A DNA stretch of 13,482 bases from an uncultured Lentisphaeria bacterium (GCA_913042885.1 CAJWLW010000104.1:1-13482), one strand, 5' to 3'; shown: positions 1-7,400, counted from the stretch's first letter. Notes: generated by a model not told the origin, from the letters alone. Translations and numbers: made by a program.

Positions 1-379
1 GCCGGCCGGCAGGGTACATGATGACACTTTCGCCGGAATCCAGAAAGCCGACGACGTTATCCAGCGCCCGCTGGATGCGCATGCGTTTATAGCTGCCCAT
101 ACTGGTGGCGGTATTCGGCATTGGAATAGCGCCGACCACCCGCATGAGCAGTTTGAGTTCGGACATGTAGAAAAAGTCTTCGACCACTACGGGATGCGGC
201 CGGTACCGCCACAACTGGGACATGACGATAGCGGGATCTATCTCGCCGGGATGATTCGGCAGGATCAGTACGCCGTCCCTGGCTTCAAGCCGCTCGAGGC
301 CGGACACGCGAATCCGGTAGCGCAGCGACAGCATGATTCGGACGCACACGGCGAAACAGCTTTGAAAAAATCGAAACAC
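1..379 (-). CDS. PlsC-type lysophospholipid/1-acylglycerol-3-phosphate acyltransferase, 5' part only
   Basis: The first 126 codons of a minus-strand gene that runs off the left edge. Reading from GTG at 379, the protein has a short hydrophobic N-terminus (residues 2-20), then the acyltransferase motif I as NHPGEID (residues 42-48, the HX4D catalytic pair). Near the window edge it has YPAGR, which matches the substrate-binding block written FPEGTR in PlsC. Family members transfer an acyl chain from acyl-ACP or acyl-CoA to lysophosphatidic acid or another lysophospholipid at the inner membrane. The GTG was preferred because an in-frame stop (TAG) lies 15 codons upstream of it and because it keeps the hydrophobic lead-in; ATG at 334 is the alternative start and begins only 26 residues before motif I. 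No clear Shine-Dalgarno sequence precedes either. Large acyltransferase/acyl-ACP synthetase fusions also begin this way, so the full architecture cannot be judged here. Confidence 0.85.
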   Translation of the reverse strand, partial: MFRFFQSCFAVCVRIMLSLRYRIRVSGLERLEARDGVLILPNHPGEIDPAIVMSQLWRYRPHPVVVEDFFYMSELKLLMRVVGAIPMPNTATSMGSYKRMRIQRALDNVVGFLDSGESVIMYPAGR

Positions 380-418
380 GTGACGGATTGAGCCTTGGTT
401 GGGACAAGCTGCCTAACG

Positions 419-437
419 AACTTACGTACAGTAAGTT
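419..437. promoter_or_regulatory. Perfect 7-bp inverted repeat, candidate TetR-family operator
   Basis: Arms AACTTAC and GTAAGTT flank a 5-base centre (GTACA), giving a 19-bp dyad 40 bp upstream of the acyltransferase GTG. TTAC...GTAA half-sites with a short centre are common among TetR/AcrR-family operators. The position fits repression of the minus-strand gene. No regulator gene is in the window, so the binding protein is unknown; it could also be a simple RNA hairpin. Confidence 0.45.
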
Positions 438-473
438 ACAAACAGCATGGCATAACGCAAACTGCGTGCCGTT

Positions 474-495
474 CCAACAGCGGCGATGCTGTTGG
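474..495. repeat. 8-bp perfect hairpin in the divergent spacer
   Basis: CCAACAGC (474-481) and GCTGTTGG (488-495) are exact reverse complements around a 6-base loop. There is no T-tract on either side, so it does not look like an intrinsic terminator. It lies between the divergent acyltransferase and 584-1279 genes and could be a second regulator site or an upstream element. Confidence 0.4.
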
Positions 496-503
496 CCGGC
501 ATC

Positions 504-532
504 TTGATTTATCGCCTCTGTGCATCTACTGT
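504..532 (+). promoter_or_regulatory. Possible sigma70-type promoter for the 584-1279 gene
   Basis: TTGATT at 504-509 and TACTGT at 527-532 are separated by 17 bp. The match is partial (4/6 and 3/6). It would give a leader of roughly 45 nt before ATG 584. Weak evidence, offered as the best candidate in this spacer. Confidence 0.3.
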
Positions 533-583
533 CCTGATTCGCTTTCTCCCTACTGAACCGGCACACATCCGACTGTCAGATTT

Positions 584-1279
584 ATGGCCCTGCGCGACGA
601 TATACAGTACGCTGTCAACACCATGCGTGTTATTCTCGAACCGCGTCAGACGCTCGAAACCTTCGGGACCACGACGATTCGCTATCACCTGGTCAGTGAA
701 CTGATGGATGAGGTCAACCAGGTGCGGGTGCGCGCCGGCCGTGTCTTTTCGGAGCGGCCCCAGATCATCACGCCGAGTGGTATCGGGGAGGAGTTGCTCG
801 AGGGGTTCGGCGAAGATGCACGCGAGTACATCGACTTTCTAAAGGATCATGGCGAGATGGTGCGTGTGCTGAAATACGGTCTGCGCTTTCGCAAGGACGA
901 AGCGGCCGAGGAACTGGTACATGAATCTATCGAAACCGTCGCCGACCGGGTCAAGGAGAACGTCGACAAGAACGGTGACGCGCTGGCGGCCGTCGTCATT
1001 GGTGCCGACGAGTTGTGGGAAGTTTCGCTGCTGAAGTTCCTCGTCGATTACATTCAGCGCTCGGCGCCGTCGAACATCCACGACCTCATGCAGCGCTCAC
1101 ACGGCGAATCGTCCGAGACCGATCCCTCGAAAACTGTCCACGAGGAGATCGAAGCCGAGTTCATTGCTGCCGGCACCGACGCCCGCCGCATCAATGAGCT
1201 CGGAGAAAAGCTGCAGAAGTATGGCCTCTTCGAATCCTACGAAGACCGCTTCTACAAGCTCTTGCGCAACAGCGACTGA
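584..1279 (+). CDS. Conserved-looking soluble protein of unknown function (231 aa)
   Basis: I do not recognise this family. The frame is open for 231 codons and has protein-like composition: acidic, mainly helical by appearance, with no membrane segment, no signal peptide and no cysteine at all. Recognisable blocks are RYHLVSELMDEVNQVRVRAG (residues 33-52), followed by ERPQIITPSG (57-66) and an aromatic, basic C-terminus (YEDRFYKLLRNS). ATG 584 is the only reasonable start, because an in-frame TGA lies 10 codons upstream and no other start codon falls between. No Shine-Dalgarno sequence is visible. It is transcribed away from the acyltransferase and ends 30 bp before the convergent methyltransferase gene, so it is probably monocistronic. 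The absence of export signals and the heptad-like charged stretches suggest a cytoplasmic protein; no function can be assigned. Confidence 0.8.
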   Translation: MALRDDIQYAVNTMRVILEPRQTLETFGTTTIRYHLVSELMDEVNQVRVRAGRVFSERPQIITPSGIGEELLEGFGEDAREYIDFLKDHGEMVRVLKYGLRFRKDEAAEELVHESIETVADRVKENVDKNGDALAAVVIGADELWEVSLLKFLVDYIQRSAPSNIHDLMQRSHGESSETDPSKTVHEEIEAEFIAAGTDARRINELGEKLQKYGLFESYEDRFYKLLRNSD

Positions 1280-1309
1280 TGACTGCCCGCGCCTGCTGAG
1301 CTCATTCCA

Positions 1310-2629
1310 TCAAGAAGTGGAGCGGATGCTTTCCTGAACCAGATGCGCGGCGATCGTCTGCACCGCCGCGGTCGTTGGCTGGTGCAGCGCGGTCGATTCG
1401 AGGTCGGGCAATATCGAATCTGCTGCGAAAGTCGAAAATACGGATGCCACTGCCAATGCATCGGTGCCGTGAGCTGCGATGAAATGGTTGGCAAATTCCG
1501 CATCGTCCAGCAGCACCACATCGAACTGGGGCGCCTCCTCGCCGGCACGCCATTCGACCGGGACTCCGCCCAGATCGTGCGTCGCCACGACGGCGCGATT
1601 GAGTGCTTCGCCAGCGGGCAGCAGCAGCAGCACATGCCGACCGCCCAGAGCACCGTCGCGACGATACAGATTCGCACGATCGGCCAGCGGGCCGACCACC
1701 AACAGGCCAGGGCGCCCCCGGCTTTGATTCTCGACCAGATCGCCGATCGTCGCCAGCGTGCCGTGGATGTTCGATTCATTGGAGGTCCCGGCGCCGAAGA
1801 CCATCGTCGCGGGTTCCTCGGCGGCGCGCCCGTCGGCAATGAGCTCCGCGGCAATCGTGTGGGTCTTGCCTACAGCCATGAAAAACAGGATCGGTGACTG
1901 CCGTAACTCATCCGCTCCCGGTATTCCTGCATCGCCGGTGGCCAGGCGAGGGGTCGTCACGGAGAAACCCCGGCTGATGCCGCGACTGGTCAGCAGCATG
2001 CCGGTACCGGTCGTTGCCATGGCCATACTGCTGACGCCCGGCACGACACGGTACGGCAAGCCCCATTTTTCGAGTGCCTCCAACTCCTGAGTCAGTCGTC
2101 CGAAAACACCGGGGTCGCCACCCTTGAGACGGACCACGCGCCGCTTTTCCCGGCACGCGTCGACCATCATCACCTCGAGGACGTCGCGTTCGACGCTGTA
2201 GGCGCCGCCGCGCTTGCCGACATAAATCGCCTGCGCCTTCGACGGCAGATGCTCGAGCAACCGCGGTGATACCAGGGCGTCGTAATAGCAGACGTCACAG
2301 TCCTGCAGCGCCTTCATGCCCATTACCGTGCAGTAGTCCGCATGCCCGGGACCAGCACCCACGAAGGCGACGGCCTTGACGAACAGACTGCGGATCCGCG
2401 ACCAGACATTGTCGTTACGCGGGAAGCCGATCACGGTCCGGGTGGCGTCGGCAGCGAACCAGTCCCACCCCGCGGGTACAGTTCCGCGTTGCGTCAGGTG
2501 CGCCGCTCTGGAGTCCGCCGCGGCTGCTACGATGTCGATATCGGGCAGGCAGGCCGACAGTGCGGCGAGTGCCGGTTCGGCATCGACGGCTGGGTCGATC
2601 GGCAATTCGATGTTTGTCGTCTTTATCAT
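1310..2629 (-). CDS. cobA: Uroporphyrinogen-III C-methyltransferase with N-terminal extension and short HemD-like tail
   Basis: A SAM-dependent enzyme that methylates uroporphyrinogen III at C-2 and C-7 to precorrin-2, the entry to siroheme and cobalamin. The core (about residues 86-325) shows GAGPG (91-95), YDALVSP (116-122), GKRGG (138-142), RLKGGDP (167-173) and VVPGVSS (195-201), all standard for this tetrapyrrole methylase group. About 85 residues precede the core and match nothing I know. The last 110 residues (330-439) resemble a shortened HemD (uroporphyrinogen-III synthase) domain, with a VLLLLP strand, an FDVVLLDD strand and a terminal Q-PTTAAVQTIAAHLVQ helix. HemD is normally about 240 residues, so synthase activity is doubtful. 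ATG 2629 was kept because it sits just behind a promoter-like sequence. No other siroheme or cobalamin gene is present, so a siroheme role is only the simpler guess. Confidence 0.88.
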   Translation of the reverse strand: MIKTTNIELPIDPAVDAEPALAALSACLPDIDIVAAAADSRAAHLTQRGTVPAGWDWFAADATRTVIGFPRNDNVWSRIRSLFVKAVAFVGAGPGHADYCTVMGMKALQDCDVCYYDALVSPRLLEHLPSKAQAIYVGKRGGAYSVERDVLEVMMVDACREKRRVVRLKGGDPGVFGRLTQELEALEKWGLPYRVVPGVSSMAMATTGTGMLLTSRGISRGFSVTTPRLATGDAGIPGADELRQSPILFFMAVGKTHTIAAELIADGRAAEEPATMVFGAGTSNESNIHGTLATIGDLVENQSRGRPGLLVVGPLADRANLYRRDGALGGRHVLLLLPAGEALNRAVVATHDLGGVPVEWRAGEEAPQFDVVLLDDAEFANHFIAAHGTDALAVASVFSTFAADSILPDLESTALHQPTTAAVQTIAAHLVQESIRSTS

Positions 2630-2634
2630 GCAGC

Positions 2635-2665
2635 ATTAGAATGACATCGGCCGTAGAAATGACAA
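2635..2665 (-). promoter_or_regulatory. Candidate promoter for a leaderless cobA transcript
   Basis: On the minus strand, TTGTCA (2660-2665, 5/6 to consensus) and TCTAAT (2635-2640, 5/6) are 19 bp apart. Only five bases separate the -10 hexamer from the cobA ATG at 2629. Transcription would therefore start at or next to the A of the ATG, which fits the lack of any Shine-Dalgarno sequence there. The 19-bp spacing is longer than ideal. Confidence 0.45.
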
Positions 2666-2682
2666 GCCTGCGTCCACTAACG

Positions 2683-2696
2683 TGCATGATCGTGCA
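2683..2696. promoter_or_regulatory. Near-palindrome upstream of the cobA promoter
   Basis: TGCACGATCATGCA on the minus strand is a dyad with 6 of 7 position pairs matched. It is centred about 60 bp upstream of the proposed cobA start point, a usual place for an activator site. No regulator is known from this window. Confidence 0.3.
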
Positions 2697-2740
2697 GTAG
2701 GCGCACAATTTTCGCAGCCTGGTGTGGCGTTTTAAGCGGT

Positions 2741-2762
2741 AAAACAAGCCCGTAAAAAGGGC
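2741..2762 (-). terminator. Weak intrinsic terminator after the DUF1501 gene
   Basis: On the minus strand GCCC-tttttac-GGGC is followed directly by TTGTTTT. The stem is only 4 bp, so strength is doubtful, but its place (about 145 bp past the DUF1501 stop and 110 bp before cobA) suits the end of the DUF1800/DUF1501 operon. Confidence 0.35.
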
Positions 2763-2871
2763 GGTAATAATTTCCTGAATAACCTTATATAGATATGTTG
2801 AAATCATCCCTATCGTTCGGATGCAGGCTGGAAACAGAACAGGTGACACGTGACTTTTCCGGATAACTTGA

Positions 2872-2891
2872 TGCGGTGTTGCGATACCGCA
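2872..2891. repeat. 6-bp hairpin just past the DUF1501 stop
   Basis: TGCGGT (2872-2877) and ACCGCA (2886-2891) pair around an 8-base loop, starting 15 bp beyond the DUF1501 gene on its 3' side. There is no T-tract, so it may protect the mRNA 3' end rather than terminate transcription. Confidence 0.3.
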
Positions 2892-2905
2892 GAAACAGTG
2901 TTTTC

Positions 2906-4177
2906 CTAGCCCAGCAGCGGTAGCGTGGCGTAACGATTTGCCAGTACAGCGGCCGCATCGACTCCCAGCCAATTGTCGATCACGGTCGCGTATACACGGC
3001 GGAAATCGGTGTGAAATTGCAGATCGCCCCGGCTCAGCTCGGTCAGCGACGGATGCTCGCCGACAACACCAGGGCGCACAGCGTTGCCGAACATAAACAG
3101 AGGCGCGGCCTTGCCGTGGTCCGTGCCATTGCTGCCGTTCTCCGCCAGGCGCCGGCCGAATTCCGAAAACGTCACCCCCAGGACACGGTTCAATTGTCCG
3201 CTCGCCCGTAGGTCCCGGGTGAATGCTTCGATCCCTGACGCCAGCGTTTTGAGTAGTCGGCCGTGCTGGGCCGGTTGATTGGCGTGCGTGTCGAAACCGG
3301 ACAGCGACGTGTAATACACCCGGGTATCCAGGCCGCCTGCAATCATTCCCGCGATCAACTGCAGACTGCGGCCAAAGGCGTTCTGTGGATAGTCGATTGT
3401 CGATTTGGCACTTCGCACCGCATCACGAATGTCTGCTGCCGCGAGTTCAGCGTTCAGTGCCGTGCGCCGCAGAAAATCCAGTTGCGACCCACCGCCGTCC
3501 ACTGGCGCGGATTTTGCCGTTGATCGCGCCTGCAGCCGAGTCATCCGGTAAAAGCGTTCCGCGTCATTGAGGGCGATTCCCACCGATGAAGCGCCGGTGA
3601 ATGCCGGAGACAGTGCCTTGTCTACCGTAATGCCCAGAGTCGGCGAACAGGTCTCCGACAAATGCTGATTGCCGCAGGTGTGATCGAACAGTCGCCCGAG
3701 CCACCCCGACGATGAGAATCCGTCGGCGACAGCTGTGTGCCAGATTTCCATGGAACGGAAATGTGATCGATCAGGATTCGGATAGCCGACGCCCTGGACT
3801 ACCGTCAGTTCGCCGCGGTCATAGAGACGCTGCAGCGGCTGCAGATCCGGGTGAAGTCCGATGTCATCGGTCAGCCGCAGTACATCTTGCGGGGGAATTG
3901 CGATCCGCGGCCGGGCCCGATAGTAAGCGTCGTCACTGAACGGCACTACCGTGTTCAGGCCGTCGTTGCCGCCGCTCAACTGGATCACCACCAGAACGCG
4001 ATTGCTGTTGCCGCCGCCGCCGAGTGCCAGGCAGGTGCTGCCGAGGAACGCCGGCACCGTGCCTGCGGCAGCCAGCAGTCCGATACCCTGGCCGATGAAA
4101 TCGCGACGCGAGATGCAGTGTCGCGACACTGCAGCGGCATCTGTACGGGTATAAAAGGCGACGTCTTGGCGTTTCAT
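2906..4177 (-). CDS. DUF1501 family protein, Tat-exported
   Basis: A 423-residue member of the DUF1501 family, secreted proteins with an alkaline-phosphatase-like fold whose role is not established. The N-terminus carries a twin-arginine signal: SRRDFI at residues 23-28, then a hydrophobic stretch to about residue 52. Family blocks follow: QLSGGNDGLNTVVPF (66-80), YYRARPRIAIP (85-95), a GYPNPDRSHFRSMEIWHT block, FSEFGRRLAENGSNGTDHG in the C-terminal half, and FRRVYATVIDNWLG near the end. It is the second gene of an operon: it starts 16 bp after the stop of the DUF1800 gene, and the two families usually occur together. Its Shine-Dalgarno sequence is perfect and decides the start at ATG 4177. 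Folding before export is implied by the Tat signal, and a periplasmic or surface location is inferred. Confidence 0.93.
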   Translation of the reverse strand: MKRQDVAFYTRTDAAAVSRHCISRRDFIGQGIGLLAAAGTVPAFLGSTCLALGGGGNSNRVLVVIQLSGGNDGLNTVVPFSDDAYYRARPRIAIPPQDVLRLTDDIGLHPDLQPLQRLYDRGELTVVQGVGYPNPDRSHFRSMEIWHTAVADGFSSSGWLGRLFDHTCGNQHLSETCSPTLGITVDKALSPAFTGASSVGIALNDAERFYRMTRLQARSTAKSAPVDGGGSQLDFLRRTALNAELAAADIRDAVRSAKSTIDYPQNAFGRSLQLIAGMIAGGLDTRVYYTSLSGFDTHANQPAQHGRLLKTLASGIEAFTRDLRASGQLNRVLGVTFSEFGRRLAENGSNGTDHGKAAPLFMFGNAVRPGVVGEHPSLTELSRGDLQFHTDFRRVYATVIDNWLGVDAAAVLANRYATLPLLG

Positions 4178-4184
4178 GTTCGGG

Positions 4185-4191
4185 CCTCCTT
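4185..4191 (-). promoter_or_regulatory. Strong Shine-Dalgarno of the DUF1501 gene
   Basis: AAGGAGG on the minus strand lies 7 bases before ATG 4177 and 2 bases past the DUF1800 stop codon. It is the only full-consensus site seen before any gene in this window. Confidence 0.85.
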
Positions 4192-4193
4192 GG

Positions 4194-5585
4194 TCAGCAT
4201 AACTGATATTGCGGCAGTCGCATCAGATTACCGACAGCCTGCTGCACTGCCGCCGACGCGGTCAGGTGCGCCAAGTCTTCCCGCAGGTTTTTTGTCAGCA
4301 GGCTGTGTTCGCCGTTGGTCGGTGGAACCGTTAGCAGTTGATTGGTCAGTTCGGCGATGATTTCCTCCGGCGCCACGAGATCGTTGACTAATGGGTGCGG
4401 ATCGAACTGAACGCCACGCTGGCGGCTGCGCATCTGCGGATCGACATCGCCCGGGATCTTGCCGTCGGCGATCATCTCGGCAAAGGTGTAGCGCGTGACC
4501 AGCCGAGTCGTGTCGATCCAGGCTCGCCCGCCCGGCCAACCCTTGACGTTGGGTGGCTGATACGGCGTTTGGCCCATCAACGCCAGCATGCGCTGGTAGA
4601 TTTTCGGCGTGTTGACCTGCACCCGCAGCGTTCGTGCTGTACCGACAACTAGTTGCACCGGACTCTTGATCTGATTGCCGCGCACCGCGTCGCTGTAGAA
4701 CGCCGGGTGCCGCAGGATATCCCGTACGGCTCGGCGGACATCGTAGTCCGATGCGCGGAAACCGGCGGCAAGATCGCCCAGTATTTCCGGCGTCGGATCG
4801 GCACCGGCGAAGTACTGCCATAGCTTGCGAATCATGAAGGCGGCACAGGCCGGCTGCTGCAGAATGATTTCGACAAAATCATCGGCGTCGAATCTGCCGG
4901 TTTGACCGAGAATCGTTTTTTTGTCGCTGTCGTGCCGTTGCGCCGCGAGACGAAATCCCTGCGGCCCGATACCCCATCCGGTCAGTGCCCGGGCGCCGTC
5001 ACGGATATCCGACTCGCTGTAATTTCCGGGGCCAAGCGAAAACAACTCCATGAGCTCGCGCGCCAGGTTCTCGTTCGGCTTGCCCCGGCGGTTGCGGGTA
5101 TTGTCCAGATAGATCAGCATCGCCGGATCCCGGACGATCGCATGCAGCAATTTGCCGTAGCTGCCGACGGCCATTGCGTCGAAAAGCTGCAACTGCGCGA
5201 GTATGGCGCGCGGCGCTTTGACCTTCTGAATGCTCGTGGCGAAATGGCCGTGCCAGAAAAACGTCATGCGCGCCCGGAGCATATCCGCCGGTGTCGGCGT
5301 CTCGATCATCGACATGATCCAGTCGCCAATCAGCGTCCGCAACCGCTGGCCGTTGAGTTTCCGCTTTTCCTTGCGCTCGTCTTTGCTGAGCTGGCGATGA
5401 TTCGCTTCGTCTTCCGTGTGCCAGTCGGGCTGTGGCAAGCGGCGATCGGTTGGACGCAGCAGACTGTCGACAGCGCCCTCGAGACCCAGCCTGTACAGTG
5501 AGGTGATCTCGTCCCGGCGCCCGCCGAAGCCGGCGCGATTAAGTAGATGTCGAGCGTGCGTCCAGGTCCAGTCGGTTGAAGGCAT
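4194..5585 (-). CDS. DUF1800 family protein
   Basis: A 463-residue DUF1800 protein, first gene of a pair with the DUF1501 gene. Diagnostic blocks are ARHLLNRAGFGG at residues 11-22, RARMTFFWHGHFATS around residue 105, NENLARELMELFSLGPGNYSE followed by ARALTGWG in the middle, and PPNVKGWPGGRAWI in the C-terminal half. The biochemical function of the family is not known; it is often encoded immediately beside DUF1501 proteins, which suggests a joint role at the cell surface. No clear signal peptide is seen from ATG 5585, unlike its partner, so it may be exported with the Tat-bearing DUF1501 protein or the true start may differ. No Shine-Dalgarno sequence precedes the ATG. A basic, charged linker (about residues 64-80) follows the N-terminal block. 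Confidence 0.92.
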   Translation of the reverse strand: MPSTDWTWTHARHLLNRAGFGGRRDEITSLYRLGLEGAVDSLLRPTDRRLPQPDWHTEDEANHRQLSKDERKEKRKLNGQRLRTLIGDWIMSMIETPTPADMLRARMTFFWHGHFATSIQKVKAPRAILAQLQLFDAMAVGSYGKLLHAIVRDPAMLIYLDNTRNRRGKPNENLARELMELFSLGPGNYSESDIRDGARALTGWGIGPQGFRLAAQRHDSDKKTILGQTGRFDADDFVEIILQQPACAAFMIRKLWQYFAGADPTPEILGDLAAGFRASDYDVRRAVRDILRHPAFYSDAVRGNQIKSPVQLVVGTARTLRVQVNTPKIYQRMLALMGQTPYQPPNVKGWPGGRAWIDTTRLVTRYTFAEMIADGKIPGDVDPQMRSRQRGVQFDPHPLVNDLVAPEEIIAELTNQLLTVPPTNGEHSLLTKNLREDLAHLTASAAVQQAVGNLMRLPQYQLC

Positions 5586-5609
5586 GTGTACGTCCAGGTA
5601 GGTTGCTCG

Positions 5610-5615
5610 GTTATA
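5610..5615 (-). promoter_or_regulatory. Possible -10 element for the DUF1800/DUF1501 operon
   Basis: TATAAC on the minus strand (5/6 to consensus) lies in the 69-bp gap between the murJ stop and the DUF1800 start and would give a leader of about 20 nt. I see no matching -35 hexamer at the right distance, so read-through from murJ is an alternative. Confidence 0.25.
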
Positions 5616-5654
5616 CGCAGATTTTCCTCGCAGGTTTAGTTGCGGGGATACCGA

Positions 5655-7400
5655 TCAACCAATCGATTCACCGAAGAAGATGCGATCCAGCTTCAAGCGA
5701 CGCAGCGGCGGGTATTTCTCTATGCTCCATTCGTACAGCCAGCGCGGCTCCTCCAGCCGACAGCGGCACGAGGCGAAAAAGAACACGCAGAAGGCACCTC
5801 CGGCGATGGCGCCGCTTAGCGCCAGGTAGCGCAGCGATTTCGGCAACGCTTCGAAAAACTTGCCGGCGATAGAGATATTTTCGATCACCGCATTCGCAGC
5901 CCACGAAAAACCAAGCGCCGCAACAAGCGCGACAGTACCGCCGAGAACGACCGCCTTCGCAGCGTTGCGGGCCGACCGGGCGTCGAAAAACCGTATGCGC
6001 TTCTGCAGTACGATACCGAGCACGACGGATTTCAACGCCCTCGAAAATACGAAGCCGCCCGATACGATGCCGAGGATGTGAAACGGGTTGGATGCCTGCA
6101 ACCGGACGATGCCGACGTACGAGATGACGATACTGAGGGCTGAACACGCGATGCCGATCAGGATAGGCGTCCAAATCGAGCGCCGCGAGAAAAACGCCTG
6201 CATGAACACAGCTTCGAGCGATGCAAAGACCAGGCCTGAAGCGAAAAAAGCACAGGCAACCGCCGTGAGCCGACTGCTCTCGAGCGTGAATTTGCCGGTT
6301 TCGTAAAAGCCGCGGGTCAACGGAAACGCCACGACGATGATGATCAGGCTGATCGGCACAAACAGAAACAGCAACGCCCGTGTCGCGTTGTTGAGGATTT
6401 CCGCAAATTTGCCGTCCTCGCGATTGGCCGCCAGCATGCAAAAGTACGGCAACAGCGCAATTGCCACGGCATACGGCACCAGGTAATGGATGCTGTCGGC
6501 AATCGTTTTACCGAAAGCGTTGGCACGTACCAGCCCCGGTTGGTCGGACAGAATCCACGAGTAGTTGAAGCCATCGCGGAACTTGGCGAACAAAATCCCG
6601 ACCAGCAGCGGCAACAGCAGCAGCAGAAAATCTTTGACGTACTGCCGGTTTGCCGTCAGGGTCAGCCGGAAGTTATGCAGGGCGCCCGTCCGTGCCAGCG
6701 CCCAAAGGTGACAGGCAAACTTGGCTAACCCGCCGGCAGCCAGGCCGACAGTTGCGATGACCAGGCCGTTGGCGGCGAACGTCGACCGGTCGGGCGATGC
6801 CGTGTACAGCACACCGCCCACAACGATGCCGATGAGGATACAGACCTTCACCATGCCGTCGCCCCACGCCGCCCAGAAGAACCGTTCGCGGGCGTTCAGC
6901 AGCAGATACGTCAGGCTTGCCAGGCACATGCCGATGAGTCCGGGGACCAGAAGCGGCACCGTGCGGTCTGCCAGTTGCAGCTTGTCGGCGTTGCCGGTCG
7001 GATCGTCGTGCCATTGGGTCCAGATGCGGATCACCAGCTGCGGATCGATGATCATCACGATACCAAGCGCCAGCAGCAATAGAAAGTAGACGTTGAAGAT
7101 CATGCTGCTGAAGCGCCATGCCGTCGCTTCGCCGTCCTGCTGGCGAATCTTCATGAAGATCGGCAGAAAAATCGGCCCCAGCGTTTCTTCGCCGATCAGG
7201 AAGATCGAGAGGAAGATGTACTTGTAGATCGTCAGGAAAAAATCACCCTCGTCTTCAGTGAAATAATGGCCGAGGTAGCGATTCTGCACCAGGCTGACGA
7301 TTTTTACCAGGAAGTGGGCCAGCGCCACCAGCAATGCCGCGCGGACAATCCGGTCACGCCAACTGCGCTTGTTCGTTTTTGTGTCGTCTTCGGTTGTCAT
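5655..7400 (-). CDS. murJ: MurJ/MviN-family flippase, divergent
   Basis: A 581-residue polytopic membrane protein with about 14 hydrophobic segments, longer than E. coli MurJ (511). The family flips lipid II across the inner membrane for peptidoglycan synthesis. Supporting blocks are GEETLGPIFLPIF near residues 70-83 (aligning with AEGAFSQAFVPIL) and, in the second half, a GFYETGKFTLESSRLTAVA stretch then a FFSRRSIWTPI stretch (compare LFERGAFTAEDT... and FYARQDTRTPV). The four arginines essential in E. coli MurJ (18, 24, 52, 270) appear not to be kept: the first helix reads HFLVKIVSLVQNRYLG, and the TM8 region reads ANAFGKTIADSIHYLVP with lysine in place of arginine. The basic C-terminal tail is an extension. 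It is divergent from mraY, which supports a lipid II role, but another MOP-superfamily substrate is possible. The ATG has only a weak GAGACGG before it. Confidence 0.75.
   Translation of the reverse strand: MTTEDDTKTNKRSWRDRIVRAALLVALAHFLVKIVSLVQNRYLGHYFTEDEGDFFLTIYKYIFLSIFLIGEETLGPIFLPIFMKIRQQDGEATAWRFSSMIFNVYFLLLLALGIVMIIDPQLVIRIWTQWHDDPTGNADKLQLADRTVPLLVPGLIGMCLASLTYLLLNARERFFWAAWGDGMVKVCILIGIVVGGVLYTASPDRSTFAANGLVIATVGLAAGGLAKFACHLWALARTGALHNFRLTLTANRQYVKDFLLLLLPLLVGILFAKFRDGFNYSWILSDQPGLVRANAFGKTIADSIHYLVPYAVAIALLPYFCMLAANREDGKFAEILNNATRALLFLFVPISLIIIVVAFPLTRGFYETGKFTLESSRLTAVACAFFASGLVFASLEAVFMQAFFSRRSIWTPILIGIACSALSIVISYVGIVRLQASNPFHILGIVSGGFVFSRALKSVVLGIVLQKRIRFFDARSARNAAKAVVLGGTVALVAALGFSWAANAVIENISIAGKFFEALPKSLRYLALSGAIAGGAFCVFFFASCRCRLEEPRWLYEWSIEKYPPLRRLKLDRIFFGESIG

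Noticed and set aside
1280..1309. Terminator between the convergent 584-1279 and cobA genes
   Set aside because: No stem with a T-tract is visible in the 30-bp gap.
1343..1897. Plus-strand frame of 184 codons
   Set aside because: Opposite the cobA C-terminal half; the translation has no recognisable domain and low-complexity Arg/Gln content.
2630..2905. Cobalamin riboswitch upstream of cobA
   Set aside because: No B12-box-like sequence was seen, and the proposed promoter leaves no leader to hold one.
4902..5501. Long plus-strand frame of 199 codons
   Set aside because: Antisense shadow of the DUF1800 gene, which has clear family motifs; GC-rich codon bias creates such frames.
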